The notes: a model not told the origin generated them from the letters alone. Counted from the stretch's first letter, positions 16,110 through 26,281 are shown. The stretch is DNA of 64,000 bases from Bacillus sp. AFS029637 (GCF_002584985.1 NZ_NUPZ01000054.1:54970-118969), one strand, 5' to 3'. Translations and numbers: made by a program.

Positions 16110-16730
16110 TTACTTTTTAAAAATACCAAATGGCTTTCCAACTGGTAAAACAACTTTTCCGAAGTGTGTATTTAACACTGCTGCTGCTGAACCATAGAAA
16201 GATAATAATGAAATAAGAAGTTCAGAATATGCTGCTAAATTATGCATTGCGTGCGGCATAACACCTAAAGTACTTAATGAAAGACCAATAAATAAGAAAT
16301 CAATAAGTACGAAAATCATAAATAATACTTTATGTGTTTCCATTGCACCAATCGTCATAAAGATTGTGAAAATCAAATATCCAATAAAGGCTACACCAAG
16401 CTGTTTTGAATCTGCAGTTTGGGCTAGTTTTTCGCCAAATACTCCAAGTTGAATTAACCAAGTCGTTCCAACACCTAACCAAAATAGGCCGTACGCACCA
16501 AATGCTGTTGTACCGAACGTATTGTTATGCTTTGCATCGTGAATGCATGCAAAGATTTGTGCAAATCCTCCTAAAAAGATTGCCCATGGTAATACAAGTG
16601 AAACGCCATCTGTTAAACCTAACTTTTGAGATGATGCTACAAGTGTTACCATTGCTAATCCAAATAAACCAATTCCAGATGGATCTGCTGTTGTCATTTT
16701 TACATGATATGTAGTAGTTTGATTGCTCAT
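16110..16730 (-). CDS. Acetate uptake transporter, GPR1/FUN34/YaaH (SatP) family
   Basis: This 206-residue protein has six predicted membrane helices. It has the family's N-terminal DPSGIGLFGLAMVTLVASSQ (variant of NPAPLGL), FLGGFAQIFACI (from GGxxQ), GAYGLFWLGVG and a C-terminal YSELLISLLSFYGSAAAVL. Related proteins (E. coli SatP, yeast Ady2) carry acetate and succinate with protons. The gene has an AGGAGG site and its own terminator. Function by family is fairly secure; specificity is inferred. Confidence 0.85.
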   Translation of the reverse strand: MSNQTTTYHVKMTTADPSGIGLFGLAMVTLVASSQKLGLTDGVSLVLPWAIFLGGFAQIFACIHDAKHNNTFGTTAFGAYGLFWLGVGTTWLIQLGVFGEKLAQTADSKQLGVAFIGYLIFTIFMTIGAMETHKVLFMIFVLIDFLFIGLSLSTLGVMPHAMHNLAAYSELLISLLSFYGSAAAVLNTHFGKVVLPVGKPFGIFKK

Positions 16731-16816
16731 ATAAACCTCCTGATTATAAACATACTCGAATACAATACTTAAATCAGAAGACTATGTCAATGGTTTTTTT
16801 TGTATGTTGTCAGACC

Positions 16817-17212
16817 TTATATCTTATAATAATCGAATATACTTTCGACCAATTCGTAAGGTTTTACATTTACATTTTCCAACTCTTTTATCGGCATCCA
16901 TAACGGAATATAGATTCCTCTATCTTTCTGCTTAAACTCCTCCCCTTTTCCGTTTCCAAAGAATCCATCCGTAATATAGGCTTCATAATAATATTCGGTA
17001 CCTTTATACTTCACCTTTGTAATAAGGCTCCTCACTTCTATATGTATCCCTAATTCTTCATATGCCTCTCGCTTCGTTGCCTCTTCAGGTGTTTCACCTT
17101 CCTCGATTCCTCCGCCTGGAAAAACATAATACGTCTCATCTTCTCGAATACGTTTTATAAGAGCAATTTTTCCGTCCTGCACAATAATAGCTGCACCACG
17201 ATGTCTTATCAC
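16817..17212 (-). CDS. Nudix hydrolase
   Basis: This 131-residue protein carries a complete Nudix box, running from GGIEEGETPEEATKREAYEE to LGI (about residues 34-56), with the catalytic REAYEELG. The N-terminal MIRHRGAAIIVQDGKIALIK matches MutT/YtkD-like enzymes that clean up nucleoside diphosphate derivatives. The ATG overlaps the stop of the upstream ASCH gene by 4 nt (ATGA), so the two are translationally coupled. The substrate is unknown. Confidence 0.88.
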   Translation of the reverse strand: MIRHRGAAIIVQDGKIALIKRIREDETYYVFPGGGIEEGETPEEATKREAYEELGIHIEVRSLITKVKYKGTEYYYEAYITDGFFGNGKGEEFKQKDRGIYIPLWMPIKELENVNVKPYELVESIFDYYKI

Positions 17213-17550
17213 TTTATTACCTCAATGCCAATCGCAACCGTTCCCAAATTTTCCTCTTGTTCTTTCGTATATATTTTGTATGTACTTTCTAGCATTTCCT
17301 CTAAACTATTATTTTCACAATCCAATAATTTTTTATCAATGTGTTCATACATTGCTTTAAAGCTTTCATATCGTGTTATTTCCATTACTTTTACAGCCAT
17401 CGTTTCTGCCGTCGTAAGGTTTGTAAATACAATTTCATCGCCTTGTTTTATAAGTTGACGTTTTTTGTCGTATAACCGTACTTCATACACTTTTTTTCCT
17501 GATTGAATTGACTGAAAAGGTTTGTTATATAATCCCATTTTGTGTTTCAT
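17209..17550 (-). CDS. ASCH domain protein
   Basis: This protein of about 113 residues matches the ASCH fold. MGLYNKPFQSIQSGKKVYEV has the conserved start with KxxE, followed by RLYDKKRQLIKQGDEIVFTN. ASCH domains are PUA-like and are thought to bind RNA, and in some cases have hydrolase activity on modified nucleosides. The start at 17550 has GGGAG at 8 nt; a start three codons earlier is less well spaced. It is coupled to a Nudix hydrolase, a pairing that suggests RNA or nucleotide metabolism (inference). Confidence 0.8.
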   Translation of the reverse strand: MKHKMGLYNKPFQSIQSGKKVYEVRLYDKKRQLIKQGDEIVFTNLTTAETMAVKVMEITRYESFKAMYEHIDKKLLDCENNSLEEMLESTYKIYTKEQEENLGTVAIGIEVIK

Positions 17551-17636
17551 ACATTCCACTCCCTTTTATTTACTTTACTTACTAACATACTGACACATTA
17601 CCAATCCATTAACACAGTTCGACTTCCCTATCTATT

Positions 17637-17863
17637 ATTTACTCTAGTGAGGATGCTGAAATTGCTATGTTATATTTAAATCAAAAATCTGAATATAGTA
17701 AATATGATATCGATGATTACATTTATAGTAAAGTTGGCCCACCTATTTTTTCTTGGAATGATGAAACGAAATTAAAATAGGTAAGTTCTGTTCATTAGGA
17801 GAAGAAGTTGTTTTCACACTTGGCGGTGGCATCTTGTTGATTGGATAACGACTTATCCATAAT
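17637..17863 (+). pseudogene. Remnant of a Vat/CatB-type (hexapeptide) acetyltransferase
   Basis: One frame reads DAEIAMLYLNQKSEYSKYD and then KVGPPIFSWNDETKLK before a stop. A shifted frame continues with IGKFCSLGEEVVFTLGGG, and another shift gives HLVDWITTYP. Together these match the start of streptogramin/chloramphenicol-type hexapeptide acetyltransferases (IGKFCSIG, GxNHRxD, TYPFN). The left-handed beta-helix part is gone. It is a dead fragment that could once have encoded a xenobiotic-acetylating enzyme. Confidence 0.6.
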
Positions 17864-17866
17864 ATG

Positions 17867-17902
17867 AAAAAAGCATCCTATTCTTTCTTGCAGGATGCTT
17901 TT
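17867..17902 (-). terminator. Terminator after the giant DUF11 gene
   Basis: The stem AAAAGCATCCT/AGGATGCTTTT is followed by T-run on the minus strand, just beyond the stop codon. Confidence 0.85.
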
Positions 17903-17907
17903 GGTAT

Positions 17908-20900
17908 TTATTTTCTATTTATAAGCAAGTGATTACATAGGGGACATTGAAATCGAATTTTATCTAAACAATTAAAGTTTGTTTCGCAAATTTGTTCAAT
18001 CGTTGGAACAAACGGAATGATAACTATGTTACTTTCTATTATTTGTGTCACAGGCGGTAATACTGTTCCTACTTCATATTCAAAGCGAATACTAGCTTGA
18101 TTAATATAATTGCCTGAACCACTTGGTGCTCGTTCAACTATTACTTGGAACGAAACTGCGCGTGCTTCCCCCGAACTTAAACTACCTATTAAAAATCCCG
18201 ATACTGGATTTACATTTGGCACTGGAGTATTATCAACCTTTACACTTCCAAGGACAAATCCAACACTACTATCTAACATATCTTGAAAACGAATATTTTG
18301 TATGCCAGTATCCCCCGTATTTGTAATAACTGTCGTAAACGTAATAACATCTCCAATTGTTGCTGTTTGCAAATCTGCCCTTTTTACAACTATCGTTGAG
18401 ACATTCGGCTGAATAAATGGTATTACAACTGTGTTACTATCACCTTCAACTACTACAGGCGGTTCATTAGGGTTTACAGTTGCAAGCCCATTCGCAGTAG
18501 CAGTATTTGTAACTAAATTATTTATTTGTCCTCCTGTTATTACAACTTGGAAATTAATAATTGCTGCATCATTTGGCTGAAAATCACCTAACAGGATACC
18601 AGTATTCGGATTAGCAAATGGAAGAGGTACATCATTTACCGTTACCGTACCATTTATAAATAACGTATTAGGATCAAGAATATCTGTTAAAACAATATTC
18701 ATCACAGGAACTGTACTATCATTTATAACAGCAATTCCGTAAGTGACAACATCTCCTATCATCGCTACTTCAAAGTTTGCTCCTTTTGCAACAAATAAGA
18801 TTGCCGTATTTACCGTTACAATAACTGTATTGCTCGTGTCCATCACTGTAATTGGTGGCTCTCCTGGTACTAAAATATATTCTGCTAATGCCCCAGCAAC
18901 GTTCACTACTGTACCGCCATCTGGAAAACTTGTAATCGTAGCTTCATATGTTACAATCGCTGTTTCACCAACTGGAATGTCTAAAATCGTAAATCCAGCC
19001 TCTGGATTTACTCCAGGACGCGCGACTCCATTTACCATTACACTATTTGGTACAAAAGTAGCTTCCGGAGATAAAGTATCAATAAATTGAACATTCGTCG
19101 CATCAGCTGTACCGGTATTTAATATACGAACAGTATACGTTACCGTTTCCCCTACTCCAACAATTGAATTGTCTACTTCTTTTAGCATATCTAAGCTACC
19201 TCGATTTACTGGAGTTACTGTCGTATTACTTGGACTCGTAATTGTAAACGGTGGTTCTCCTGGAATCATTTCAAAATCACCAGTGACTCTCGCTGTATTC
19301 ATAATACTATTAGAAGGCGGAATTGAAATTACATTTACTTCAAATGTGATTAATACGCTATCCCCTACCGCAAGATCCGGTAATAAAAAGCCTACAAAAG
19401 GATCTAAACCTACTTGCGAAATTCCATTTATTTGTACACTTCCAGTAACAAATTCTAAACTAGCCGATGGAACATCGATAAACTGAACATTCGCCGCTTG
19501 TACTGTTCCCGTATTTGTAACTTGCACACTATAAGTTAACGTATCTCCTAATCGAGTTGCTTCTTTATTTACAGTTTTTACAACACTGAATCGTCCTCTA
19601 TTTACTCTTGTTATTGTCGTATTACTCGGCTCTGTTACTACAACTGGTGGTTCTCCCGGCACTAAAGTAAAGCTTCCAGTTATATTTGCAACGTTCGTTA
19701 TTGTTCCTGATGACGGAATCGTTGTAACTGTCGCTTGAAACGCCACTATAACTATTTCGCCAACAAGTATATCTCCAACCTCAAATCCAGTAATCGGATT
19801 TAAGTTTGGTTGCAGTGCTCCATTTATCGTGACACTATTTGGTACAAATGACGCTCCTGCTGAAATCGTATCAATAAACTGAACATTGTTAGCTGTTACT
19901 GTTCCCGTATTCGTTATTTGCACCGTATACGTTAATACATCTCCAACTTGTGTAGCTGTTCTATTTACTTGTTTAATAACATTAAAGCGTCCTCTATTTA
20001 CAGTTGTAAGCGTTGTGTTACTTGGCTGATTTACTACAACTGCCGGTTCTCCTGGTACTAATATAAAGCTTCCAGTAGCATGTGCTGTATTGGCAATAGT
20101 CCCGTTTGTTGGGACACTGACAACCGTGACTTGGAAGGTGACTTCTACACTTCCCCCTGGATTTAAATCTGGAAGCGGGAATCCATTATTAGGATTGAAT
20201 CCAGGTTGTATCACACCGCCTATTGTTACACTGCTTTGGACGAATGTTATAGAGGAAGGTAATACATCACTATATTGAACATTCGTCGCTATCACTGTCC
20301 CTGTATTTTGAACTACTGTTGTATATGTGAGTATATCGCCTACGGCAACAACTGGCTTACTTACTGATTTTAAAACATTCAAACCAGACTCATTTATTTC
20401 CGTTAATGTCGTGTTACTTGTCGTCGTTTCCGTAATAGGCAGCTCTGTTTCACTTACAGTAAATGTAGCTGTAACGTCTACAAAGTTAACAACTGTTCTA
20501 CCTTCTGGTATGCTCGTTACCATCTCTTGATAGGTGACACGTACAAAATCATCTACAGGTATATTTGGAACTGTAAAACCACTAAAAGGATTTAATCCTG
20601 GTGCTGGTACCAAGTTTATACTTACACTTCCTGGTACAAACGCTACACCTTCGGAAGTCGTATCAATAAATTGAACATTGGTCGCTGCCACTGTTCCAAA
20701 ATTAAAAATCAATACATCGTAAGTTAAAATTTCTCCTACAGTCGCTACTTCCTTATCTACTAATTTTAGCGGAAAAATAAACGCTATATTAATCGTCGTA
20801 ACGACTAAATTCGTCAATATTGTTTGTGTAATTGGCGGTTCCTGCGGGTTCGGTTGTGAAGTAAATGTAACGTCAGCATCATTTAATATGACTTCATTAT

Positions 20901-23900
20901 CTGGAATTTCTGTAATCGTCACTTGGAACGTTACTGAAATATTTCCATTAACAATTAGTAAAGGAGTAACTGTAAACCCTATTTCTGGATTTACACCTGG
21001 TTGCTGGATCGCACCTATTGTTACACTATTTTCAACAAATGTCGTTCCTTCTGGAATTACGTCTTGGAAGAACACATCTGTAACAGGTATAACTCCTACA
21101 TTCGAAATTAGCACAGTATACGTTAATACATCCCCCATCGTTCCAGTTGCAACATCAACTGTTTTTGTTGCTGTTACTTCACCAGGAGGAGGTAACGGTA
21201 TCGTAACTACTGTCGTATTACTTGAATTTGTCGTTGTTACAGGTGGTTGTAAAGGATTTAGTAAAAAAGTAGCTGTAGCAGATGCTGTATTCAAAACAGC
21301 TCCGCGTGTAGACGGTGCAACAACTGTAACTTGGAACGTTACTGTCAATGGCGTTCCAGCTGCAATATTAGGAAGAGGGAAACCAACATTCGGATCAAAT
21401 CCAGGTTGAGGCATTCCATTTATCGTGACACTATTTGCGACAAATGTTGTTTCAGGTGCAATCAGATCAACGAAAGAAACATTCGTTGCTGTAACTGTGC
21501 CGTTATTTCGAATGACAACAGAATACGTATATGTTTCTCCAAGTGCTGCTTGTTGTACAGATGCAGATTTTTGTATATTTAATTGTGCTGTGTTTACTTG
21601 CGTCACTACAAAATTACTATTTGTAATAGTCGTTATTGGAGGGTTTGCTGGATTTATAAGAAAACTTGCAGTAACGTTCGATTGGTTTCTAATATTTCCA
21701 CCGCTCGGAACACTCGTCACTGTAACTTGAAACGTAATCGTAGCCGTTTGTCCGACCGGAATATTTGGTACTTGAAAACCTGCCATAGGATCCGCACCTT
21801 GCTGAACAACACCATTTATCGTGACACTGTTCGCTACAAATGCAGCTCCAGCTGGGATTGGATCTTGAAAAATAATATTTGTTGCGGGAACAGTTCCTGT
21901 ATTTTGAATAAGAATTGTATACGTTAACGTATCTCCTACACCGGCTTGTGGTGTATTTACACTCTTTATTACATTAATTGATCCTACATTCACTCGTGTC
22001 ACAACAATATTACTAATCGTTACAATTGTAATTGGCGGTTGGAGAGGACGTACTTGGAAATCCGCAGTGACATTCGCATTATTCGGAAGAACTCTATTTT
22101 GTGGCACACTCGTGATTGTTACTTGAAAAGTAACTGTTACCATCCCCCCTACTGGAATATTAGCAAGCGGAAGTCCAGTTGTTGGGTTTAAACCTGGTTG
22201 AGGTGTTCCGTTTATTGTTACACTATTCGCTACAAACATTGTTCCAGATGGAATTGGATCAAGGAATGATACATTTGTTGCTGCTACTGTTCCACTATTT
22301 TGTATACGAACTGTATACGTTAACGTATCTCCTACACCGGCTTCAGTAGCGCTTACACTTTTCATTACATTTAACCCTGAAGAATTCACGACTGTCATAA
22401 CAGTATTACTTGGTACTGTTACAGTAATCGGTGGCTCTGTTGGATTTACAAGGAAATCTCCAGTGACATTCGCATTATTTACAACATTATTTCCTTGGGG
22501 AATTTCATCAATTAACACTTCAAACGTAACAATTACATTCGCGCCAGTAGGCAAATTATTTAATAGGAATCCAAGTTCTGGATCTGCTCCTTCTTGTAAA
22601 ACGCCATTAATAAATACACTATTTTCAATAAATAATGTCCCTTGCGGAATTGAATCTTGGAAAAATACATTTGTAGCTGGTACACTACCTGCATTTATGA
22701 TTTCGATTGTATATACTAAAACATCTCCTACCGTTGCAACATCAGTATTTACTGATTTTACAACTTCAAAGTTCCCTGATTGTACAGTTGTATTCACAAC
22801 GTTACTCGGAACATTGATTGTTACAGGTGGTTCACTCGGATTCACTTGAAAACTTGCTGTTACATTTGCTTGATTTAAAATATCTTCATTTTCTGGATCC
22901 TGTACAATTAATACGCCAAATGTGACTATAACTGTTTGAGCCGCAGAAATATTTGGAAGAGAAAATCCTGTATTCGGATTCAGTCCACTTTGCGGTACTC
23001 CATTAATTGTTACAGAATTTGCCACAAATGAAACAGCAGAAGAAATAGCATCTTGGAAAAATACGTTTGTTAACGGGACGTTTCCCGTATTTTGAACGGC
23101 AATTGTGTATGTTAAAGTGTCCCCTACTGCCGCTTGTGTTGTATTCACTTCTTTTATTACATTTAAACCGCCTGTATTAACTTGTGTCACAACTGTATTC
23201 GTTTGTCTATTAATCGTTACTGGTGGCTGATTCGGGTTAACAACGAAATTAGCTGATACATTTCCGCGATTGGCAATCGTACCCCCTGACGGCGTAGATG
23301 TTACTCGTACTTGAAATGTAACAGTCCTACTCCCACCTGGAGATATATTCGCTATCGTAAACCCAGTCGCTGGATTTGCCCCAGGTTGTGAAACCCCGTC
23401 CAAAGTCACACTATTTGCGATAAAAGTCGTTCCAATTGGGATTGGATCTTGAAAAATAACGTTCGTCGCAGCAACATTTCCTGTATTTTCAATTGTAATG
23501 GTATACGTAAGAACATCATTAATTGTCGCAAAAGCTTTATCAACTGTTTTTCTCGTTCTTATATCAGCTATATTAATAGTAGTAACTACAGTATTACTTG
23601 TCGCTTGCCCTGAAACTGGTTGTTGACCAGAAACTGGAATAAAGTTAAACGTTGCACTTGCACGGTTCGGAATTGGATTTACAAGCGGGTTAGATGTTAC
23701 TTGAACTTGAAAACGCACTACCGTCGTTTGCGAAGCATTAATACTCCCAATATTAATACTACTTGCGGGATTCTCCCCAGGACGCGCTACTCCATTTACC
23801 GTAACACTGTTTGCGACAAATGTTGTTCCAGCAGGTATGCTATCAACAAAAATCACATTGTTTGCAGTGACATTTCCATTATTCGTCACATTAACTGTGT

Positions 23901-25380
23901 ACGTTAATACATCATTAATTGTTGCGGTTTGCAAATCTACAGACTTTTGTAAACTTAAATTCGCACGATTTACTGTCGTCTGTACTGTATTTGAAGAAGC
24001 TGTACTTGTAACAAGTGGACTTCCTACAAAAGGACGGAATTGATAAGACACACTTGCACGATTTGGAATTGGATTCGGACTTGGGAATGTTGTGACTCTC
24101 ACTTGGAATGTTATGATTCTCTGTGCATTGTTAGGTATCATTCCTAAATTAATTCCAGTGGCTGGATTCGCGCTCGGCTGGGTTACTCCCCCTACTGTCA
24201 CACTGCCTGCTATAAACGTCGTTCCATTCGGAATACTATCTTGTAATACAACGTTATCCGCACTTCCCGTTCCTGTATTTAGAATTGTAATCGTGTAGGT
24301 AAGAATATCGCCTACCCCTGCAACTGTTTTATCAACTGATTTAACAGGATTTATAATCGGCCCCGTCGCATCAATTTGAACACCAAATCCAGCTGCAGCG
24401 TATCCATCTCCATTTGTAACGAACCGAACCGTGGCTGACGTTTGATTATTTACCAATGATGATGAGGCATCTACATTCGTAATATCCCACCCTTGTCTTC
24501 GGATAGGAAAGGCTGCCCCCAGCGGCTGATTCAAATTTCCAAATGTGCCGCTCGTATCTAAATTTCCATTGTCATTACAAATTTGTGATTGGAAGAAATT
24601 ATTTGCGGGATTTCTTGGTCCAGATAAAGCAACTGTAGCATTCATACTCGGCCCAAATCGAAGTTGATCTCCAACAATGTTAGCATCACCTTCTTGGGCA
24701 GTTACAAGTACCCTTCCTGTAACAGTTCCCGTAGACGGCGTTGCAAAACCTGAAATAATAGCATCTACTGGTGGTGATGAAGCCTCAATAATTTCTTGAC
24801 CTGCATACACTGATAAATTTCGAAGTGGTAAACTCGCGTTTTGATAAACAACTTCAAGAGTCCAACCTACCGAACGACTAATTGATGTCTCAGCGGATGT
24901 TCTTGTAGCTGGTACGACACCCGTTGTATATGTTCCTGCTCCACCCGTAGTAACAAGATTTGTTACATTAGCAGAACGACTATAATAAAACTGGCTCCCT
25001 ACTGAACCTTGCTGGGCAGTAGCCGGATCTGGCGTAACAGAAAATGTTCCTGTTGGTGTTGTAAACGAAATATTATCATTTAAAAACGCTGTAACATCCT
25101 CAGTATCAGTCCTGTACGTCCCAGCCCACACAAGTTCTGCGTATAATACACTACTCCCTGCTGGCAAGTTTAAAATTGCACTTGAAGAATTTAATCGCCA
25201 ATCATTTGTCGTTCCTGCTGGGAATCCTGGCACTTGAAGTGATGTATTTACTGTAGTAAACACATCAATCGTACCAAAGTTATTGCCAGGCGCAGGAGAT
25301 GTAGGACTGAGTCCCAACGTGTTCCCAGTAAACGTGACAGCACCAGTTACTGTTGTTGTAAAACGGTTCATAAAAGGCAC
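17908..25380 (-). CDS. Giant DUF11-repeat protein (about 2,490 residues)
   Basis: One uninterrupted frame of 7.47 kb. Residues 1 to about 344 form a non-repeated beta-rich domain (AELVWAGTYRTDTED, SRSVGWTLEVVYQN, YAGQEII). Residues about 345-2460 consist of 16 tandem DUF11 repeats, each about 132 residues with a VGDxLTYTxxxxNTGT opening and a TTFVxNSVTINGxxQ middle. The last 29 residues hold four cysteines, including CPLC. DUF11 repeats are Ig-like modules of extracellular or spore-surface proteins. No Sec signal peptide, LPXTG motif or membrane anchor is visible. The GTG start lacks a good ribosome site; an ATG three codons later is an alternative. Exact role unknown. Confidence 0.85.
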   Translation of the reverse strand: MPFMNRFTTTVTGAVTFTGNTLGLSPTSPAPGNNFGTIDVFTTVNTSLQVPGFPAGTTNDWRLNSSSAILNLPAGSSVLYAELVWAGTYRTDTEDVTAFLNDNISFTTPTGTFSVTPDPATAQQGSVGSQFYYSRSANVTNLVTTGGAGTYTTGVVPATRTSAETSISRSVGWTLEVVYQNASLPLRNLSVYAGQEIIEASSPPVDAIISGFATPSTGTVTGRVLVTAQEGDANIVGDQLRFGPSMNATVALSGPRNPANNFFQSQICNDNGNLDTSGTFGNLNQPLGAAFPIRRQGWDITNVDASSSLVNNQTSATVRFVTNGDGYAAAGFGVQIDATGPIINPVKSVDKTVAGVGDILTYTITILNTGTGSADNVVLQDSIPNGTTFIAGSVTVGGVTQPSANPATGINLGMIPNNAQRIITFQVRVTTFPSPNPIPNRASVSYQFRPFVGSPLVTSTASSNTVQTTVNRANLSLQKSVDLQTATINDVLTYTVNVTNNGNVTANNVIFVDSIPAGTTFVANSVTVNGVARPGENPASSINIGSINASQTTVVRFQVQVTSNPLVNPIPNRASATFNFIPVSGQQPVSGQATSNTVVTTINIADIRTRKTVDKAFATINDVLTYTITIENTGNVAATNVIFQDPIPIGTTFIANSVTLDGVSQPGANPATGFTIANISPGGSRTVTFQVRVTSTPSGGTIANRGNVSANFVVNPNQPPVTINRQTNTVVTQVNTGGLNVIKEVNTTQAAVGDTLTYTIAVQNTGNVPLTNVFFQDAISSAVSFVANSVTINGVPQSGLNPNTGFSLPNISAAQTVIVTFGVLIVQDPENEDILNQANVTASFQVNPSEPPVTINVPSNVVNTTVQSGNFEVVKSVNTDVATVGDVLVYTIEIINAGSVPATNVFFQDSIPQGTLFIENSVFINGVLQEGADPELGFLLNNLPTGANVIVTFEVLIDEIPQGNNVVNNANVTGDFLVNPTEPPITVTVPSNTVMTVVNSSGLNVMKSVSATEAGVGDTLTYTVRIQNSGTVAATNVSFLDPIPSGTMFVANSVTINGTPQPGLNPTTGLPLANIPVGGMVTVTFQVTITSVPQNRVLPNNANVTADFQVRPLQPPITIVTISNIVVTRVNVGSINVIKSVNTPQAGVGDTLTYTILIQNTGTVPATNIIFQDPIPAGAAFVANSVTINGVVQQGADPMAGFQVPNIPVGQTATITFQVTVTSVPSGGNIRNQSNVTASFLINPANPPITTITNSNFVVTQVNTAQLNIQKSASVQQAALGETYTYSVVIRNNGTVTATNVSFVDLIAPETTFVANSVTINGMPQPGFDPNVGFPLPNIAAGTPLTVTFQVTVVAPSTRGAVLNTASATATFLLNPLQPPVTTTNSSNTTVVTIPLPPPGEVTATKTVDVATGTMGDVLTYTVLISNVGVIPVTDVFFQDVIPEGTTFVENSVTIGAIQQPGVNPEIGFTVTPLLIVNGNISVTFQVTITEIPDNEVILNDADVTFTSQPNPQEPPITQTILTNLVVTTINIAFIFPLKLVDKEVATVGEILTYDVLIFNFGTVAATNVQFIDTTSEGVAFVPGSVSINLVPAPGLNPFSGFTVPNIPVDDFVRVTYQEMVTSIPEGRTVVNFVDVTATFTVSETELPITETTTSNTTLTEINESGLNVLKSVSKPVVAVGDILTYTTVVQNTGTVIATNVQYSDVLPSSITFVQSSVTIGGVIQPGFNPNNGFPLPDLNPGGSVEVTFQVTVVSVPTNGTIANTAHATGSFILVPGEPAVVVNQPSNTTLTTVNRGRFNVIKQVNRTATQVGDVLTYTVQITNTGTVTANNVQFIDTISAGASFVPNSVTINGALQPNLNPITGFEVGDILVGEIVIVAFQATVTTIPSSGTITNVANITGSFTLVPGEPPVVVTEPSNTTITRVNRGRFSVVKTVNKEATRLGDTLTYSVQVTNTGTVQAANVQFIDVPSASLEFVTGSVQINGISQVGLDPFVGFLLPDLAVGDSVLITFEVNVISIPPSNSIMNTARVTGDFEMIPGEPPFTITSPSNTTVTPVNRGSLDMLKEVDNSIVGVGETVTYTVRILNTGTADATNVQFIDTLSPEATFVPNSVMVNGVARPGVNPEAGFTILDIPVGETAIVTYEATITSFPDGGTVVNVAGALAEYILVPGEPPITVMDTSNTVIVTVNTAILFVAKGANFEVAMIGDVVTYGIAVINDSTVPVMNIVLTDILDPNTLFINGTVTVNDVPLPFANPNTGILLGDFQPNDAAIINFQVVITGGQINNLVTNTATANGLATVNPNEPPVVVEGDSNTVVIPFIQPNVSTIVVKRADLQTATIGDVITFTTVITNTGDTGIQNIRFQDMLDSSVGFVLGSVKVDNTPVPNVNPVSGFLIGSLSSGEARAVSFQVIVERAPSGSGNYINQASIRFEYEVGTVLPPVTQIIESNIVIIPFVPTIEQICETNFNCLDKIRFQCPLCNHLLINRK
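17998..24348 (-). repeat. Sixteen tandem DUF11 coding repeats
   Basis: The repeat unit is about 395 bp. Subgroups are visible: repeats 11-14 share a VPGEPPxxV linker and SNTTxTxVNRG junction, repeats 3-7 share NPxxPPIT linkers, and repeats 1-2 have SPLVTSTASSN-type linkers. The two last repeats (15, 16) are the most divergent. This pattern suggests stepwise tandem duplication. Confidence 0.85.
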
Positions 25381-25496
25381 ATAATCATCTCATTTCATCT
25401 ATAGTAAAAAGTGATTTATACTATAAAATGTAGACAACCTATGTGATGTACGTTGTCCAACAAAATTCCGCATATGCGAGAGGAGTCTGTAACATT

Positions 25497-26246
25497 ATGC
25501 GCTATGTAATCATAACAGGAACTTCACAAGGTTTAGGTGAAGCAATTGCCACGCAATTATTAGAAAAAAATACAACTGTCATCTCTATTTCTAGAAGAGA
25601 AAATAAAAAGCTTACTAAACTTGCAGAACAAAATAACAGCAATTGTATGTTCCATTCCGTAGATCTTCAAGATGTACATAACTTAGAAACTAACTTTAAA
25701 GAGATCATCTCATCTATTAAAGAAGACAATGTATCCTCTATTCATTTAATTAACAATGCGGGCACACTTGCACCAATGAAACCAATTGAAAAAGCAGAAA
25801 GTGAACAACTCATTACGAACGTTCACATTAATTTACTTGCACCTATGATTCTTACATCTACGTTCATGAAACATACGAAAGAATGGAAAATAGATAAACG
25901 CGTTATCAACATTTCATCTGGAGCAGGAAAAAATCCTTATTTTGGATGGGGCGCTTACTGTACAACGAAAGCTGGTGTAAATATGTTTACACAGTGCGTA
26001 GCTACTGAAGAAGCGGAAAAAGAATACCCAATAAAAATTGTCGCTTTTGCACCTGGTGTTGTTGATACAAATATGCAAGTACAAATTCGTGAAACAAATA
26101 AAGAAGACTTCACAAATTTAGACCGCTTCATCGCATTAAAAGAAGAAGGAAAACTACTGTCACCTGTATACGTTGCGAAAGCTATACGTAACTTACTAGA
26201 AACTGAGGACTTCCCGCAGGGTGAGGTTATTAGAATTGATGAATAG
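25497..26246 (+). CDS. yueD: Short-chain dehydrogenase, benzil reductase ((S)-benzoin forming) type
   Basis: This 249-residue protein has the SDR cofactor motif TGTSQGLG (residues 7-14), the NNAG motif, a catalytic Ser in NISSGAGKNPYFGWGAYCTTKAG (Tyr-x-x-x-Lys present) and APGVVDTNMQ. The GxSQGLGEAI and VDTNMQxQIR features match Bacillus benzil reductase (YueD). It reduces a diketone with NADPH in vitro; its natural substrate is unsettled. An upstream start at 25443 is possible, but ATG 25497 has AGGAG ahead and matches the family length. A strong terminator follows. Confidence 0.85.
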   Translation: MRYVIITGTSQGLGEAIATQLLEKNTTVISISRRENKKLTKLAEQNNSNCMFHSVDLQDVHNLETNFKEIISSIKEDNVSSIHLINNAGTLAPMKPIEKAESEQLITNVHINLLAPMILTSTFMKHTKEWKIDKRVINISSGAGKNPYFGWGAYCTTKAGVNMFTQCVATEEAEKEYPIKIVAFAPGVVDTNMQVQIRETNKEDFTNLDRFIALKEEGKLLSPVYVAKAIRNLLETEDFPQGEVIRIDE

Positions 26247-26248
26247 CG

Positions 26249-26277
26249 AAAAAGCGTGCTAAAATAGCACGCTTTTT
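26249..26277. terminator. Bidirectional terminator
   Basis: The stem AAAAAGCGTGCT pairs perfectly with AGCACGCTTTTT between two convergent genes. Confidence 0.92.
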
Positions 26278-26281
26278 CATT

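Noticed and set aside
18123-24298. Many open frames on the opposite strand of the giant gene
   Set aside because: They follow the Thr/Val/Asn-rich codon bias of the repeats, recur with the same period and lack ribosome sites.
17998-24348. Regularly spaced repeats that could suggest a CRISPR-like or satellite array
   Set aside because: The period is about 395 bp and the frame is open throughout, so these are protein-domain repeats.
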